Shown here piece by piece: positions 62,738-64,000 of a stretch of DNA of 64,000 bases. The translations under genes and the position numbers were made by a program. Every line of letters begins with the position of its first letter. Within the stretch, counting starts at the first letter, position 1. This DNA comes from Shewanella sairae (GTDB lineage: Bacteria > Pseudomonadota > Gammaproteobacteria > Enterobacterales > Shewanellaceae). The stretch spans positions 1 to 64,000 of the forward strand of contig NZ_JAKILT010000003.1 of NCBI RefSeq assembly GCF_023283535.1, in the 5' to 3' direction. The notes beneath the pieces were generated by a model. The model did no database searches and was not told the origin of the DNA. It saw only the letters and a list, made by a program, of their open reading frames with translations.

Positions 62738-64000
62738 CTAAAGCTGCCAGTTAATACCAACAAACACTTGGCGACCTGCTTGTGGCATAAAGTCACTTTG
62801 ATAATAAAGCTCATCAAATAGGTTTGTAGCGCGAACGTATAGCTCTAGGTTGTCCTGCCAAATCTTCTGGCTCACACTTAGGTCAACTAAGGTATAATTA
62901 TCTAACTCAACACCTTTACCATTTACTTGGTCGATTACGCGTTCAGCATTTAAACGTGTCGTTAAACCAAATGAGAAGTCATAGCTGGCTTGCAGGCGCA
63001 AGTTGTGAGCAGGACGGTATTGCAAACGCTCATTGGTAGCACGATCTTCGGTATCAATGTAGCTATAGGCAAACGTTAACCCTAGACTATCGAAATAACG
63101 ATTTGTCATTTGCAAATCAACACCCATAAAACGATAGTCACCAATATTTTGCTCTTGGTTGTTATCATCTTTAGCGATGTAATCATTGGCATCAGTGATG
63201 TAACTGCTGATATCTAATTGAGTGTCGAAAGGCAGAGATTGCTGTAGACCTAATTCGAACTGGTTAGCAATTTCCGCTTTTAGGTTTACGTTACCGCTGT
63301 TAGGTGCGTATAGATCGCTGATCGATGGATAGCGAACTTTGCGGGCTAAACCTGTATGGATGCGGCTTGAGTCTGTAACTTGATAAAATGCCGATGCTTG
63401 CGCCGAGAAGTCTGTTTCGCTGTTAACATCAAGATCGTAATTATGTACCGCAGCACCTATGCTGTAGCCATATGTACCGTCATCTTGATATTGGTACTCT
63501 GCAGCACCGGTATAAACCATCAAACTTTCGTCGATATCGCCTGAGCCACCTTGACCGCCACCTGTACCACCGCCGCTACCATTGCCTCTTACCAGACTAC
63601 GTAATGAAGTGGTATGCGATGACCAATCTTGTTTTTCAACAATGGCTGACGTAGTTAATACCGCGCCATAATCAAATTCACTAATGAATTGGATATTGGT
63701 ACCACTGACTTTAGAAGAACTTTCAACAATGCTATTGAGGTTATTCAGTCTATGGTTATAAAAGTTTTCAACCATATCTGTTTGGTTGTAGTAAACAAAA
63801 CCACGAACAACATACTTTTCGCTGATTTCATGAGCCGCACCAAGCTGCATGCTTTGCTCATTGAAGTCTTCAATTCTTGATGGGGTTTTCTTACGGTCAA
63901 CAGTCGGTGATTTACCCCACACGCCATCACGCTGAGTGTAGTTAGCCATTAACTTAGTTGAATCGTTGATGAAGTAGCTACCTTGAGCGTAATAGTTAGT
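62738..64000 (-). CDS. TonB-dependent receptor, C-terminal part (cut by window edge)
   Basis: The frame is open to the window edge (420 codons visible), so the signal peptide, TonB box and plug are outside. Beta-barrel signatures are clear: RKVRYPSISDLYAPNSGNVNLKAEIANQFELG, YRPAHNLRLQASYDF, and the C-terminal NLFDELYYQSDFMPQAGRQVFVGINWQL ending in Leu. A Gly-rich loop (GNGSGGGTGGGQGGSG) is unusual for a barrel loop. The pattern resembles vitamin B12/BtuB-like and related receptors, so a cofactor-type substrate fits the ECF transporter that follows. Partial. Confidence 0.88.
   Translation of the reverse strand, partial: TNYYAQGSYFINDSTKLMANYTQRDGVWGKSPTVDRKKTPSRIEDFNEQSMQLGAAHEISEKYVVRGFVYYNQTDMVENFYNHRLNNLNSIVESSSKVSGTNIQFISEFDYGAVLTTSAIVEKQDWSSHTTSLRSLVRGNGSGGGTGGGQGGSGDIDESLMVYTGAAEYQYQDDGTYGYSIGAAVHNYDLDVNSETDFSAQASAFYQVTDSSRIHTGLARKVRYPSISDLYAPNSGNVNLKAEIANQFELGLQQSLPFDTQLDISSYITDANDYIAKDDNNQEQNIGDYRFMGVDLQMTNRYFDSLGLTFAYSYIDTEDRATNERLQYRPAHNLRLQASYDFSFGLTTRLNAERVIDQVNGKGVELDNYTLVDLSVSQKIWQDNLELYVRATNLFDELYYQSDFMPQAGRQVFVGINWQL

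Overview
The window reads as a chromosome segment of a marine gammaproteobacterium, most likely Shewanella. Supporting this are a multiheme OmcA/MtrC-family outer-surface cytochrome, YeiH, BCCT and AbgT transporters, prlC, rsmJ, rlmJ, gor and lemA genes with gammaproteobacterial protein sequences, CTAG-rich intergenic repeats, and moderate GC with an AT-rich accessory block at the left. The species assignment is inference; no rRNA or tRNA gene is seen.

Positions 1-10191 are the right part of a Tn7-like transposon. The end of an IS3-family insertion sequence (1-91) cuts into a type III restriction-modification locus: mod is beheaded and res is intact. An XRE regulator, a winged-helix/coiled-coil protein and a DEAD-type helicase follow. 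The core transposition genes tnsC, tnsB and tnsA (leftward) come next, then an end carrying four TnsB-type repeats. The terminal ACA is at 10191, 31 bp beyond the rsmJ stop codon. Protein sizes, end sequence and attachment site resemble the transposons that carry type I-F3 CRISPR-Cas. The guide and TniQ-Cascade genes, if present, would lie left of the window.

Positions 10223-21273 are chromosomal: rsmJ, an 11-heme lipoprotein cytochrome beside a membrane-anchored CadC-like regulator, rlmJ, a LysR/MATE divergent pair, and a lemA-DUF3137-lytic transglycosylase operon. A long gap (21274-22446) contains three tandem units at an exact 159-bp spacing. Each has a conserved -10 element and an intrinsic terminator, so they look like three sister small RNA genes of about 60 nt. 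I do not recognise the family.

Positions 22447-45771 hold housekeeping and transport genes: an AbgT transporter, yfcE, an RND efflux operon, a Tag-like glycosylase, a GST, a thioesterase, prlC, an outer-membrane barrel protein, gor, a BCCT transporter and an Old Yellow Enzyme homologue. A probable iron/heme uptake module follows (PepSY helper, DUF4920 protein, TonB receptor), with a Fur-like box in its divergent promoter. This module lies between a 365-codon secreted-protein gene and a 79-bp partial copy of that gene's 3' end, which suggests a duplication or insertion event.

Positions 46059-64000 begin with a DUF3644/HEPN-like gene (R-x4-H motif) and a chain of GNA-loop hairpins. A divergent catabolic cluster follows. 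On the minus strand are an M24 peptidase, an Asp/Glu racemase-like enzyme, a DMT exporter and an M20 amidohydrolase. On the plus strand are a YheO/DauR-like regulator, RidA and diaminopropionate ammonia-lyase. It is probably a pathway that ends in 2,3-diaminopropionate and aminoacrylate. YeiH, a previously hidden 51-residue membrane protein, a Tat-exported DJ-1/PfpI protein and an HD-GYP phosphodiesterase come next. The window ends in an operon for a TonB receptor (cut by the edge), a fused double ECF ATPase, EcfT, an S-component-like protein, a TiaS-like protein and a Cys-rich small protein, which looks like an uptake system for an unknown micronutrient.
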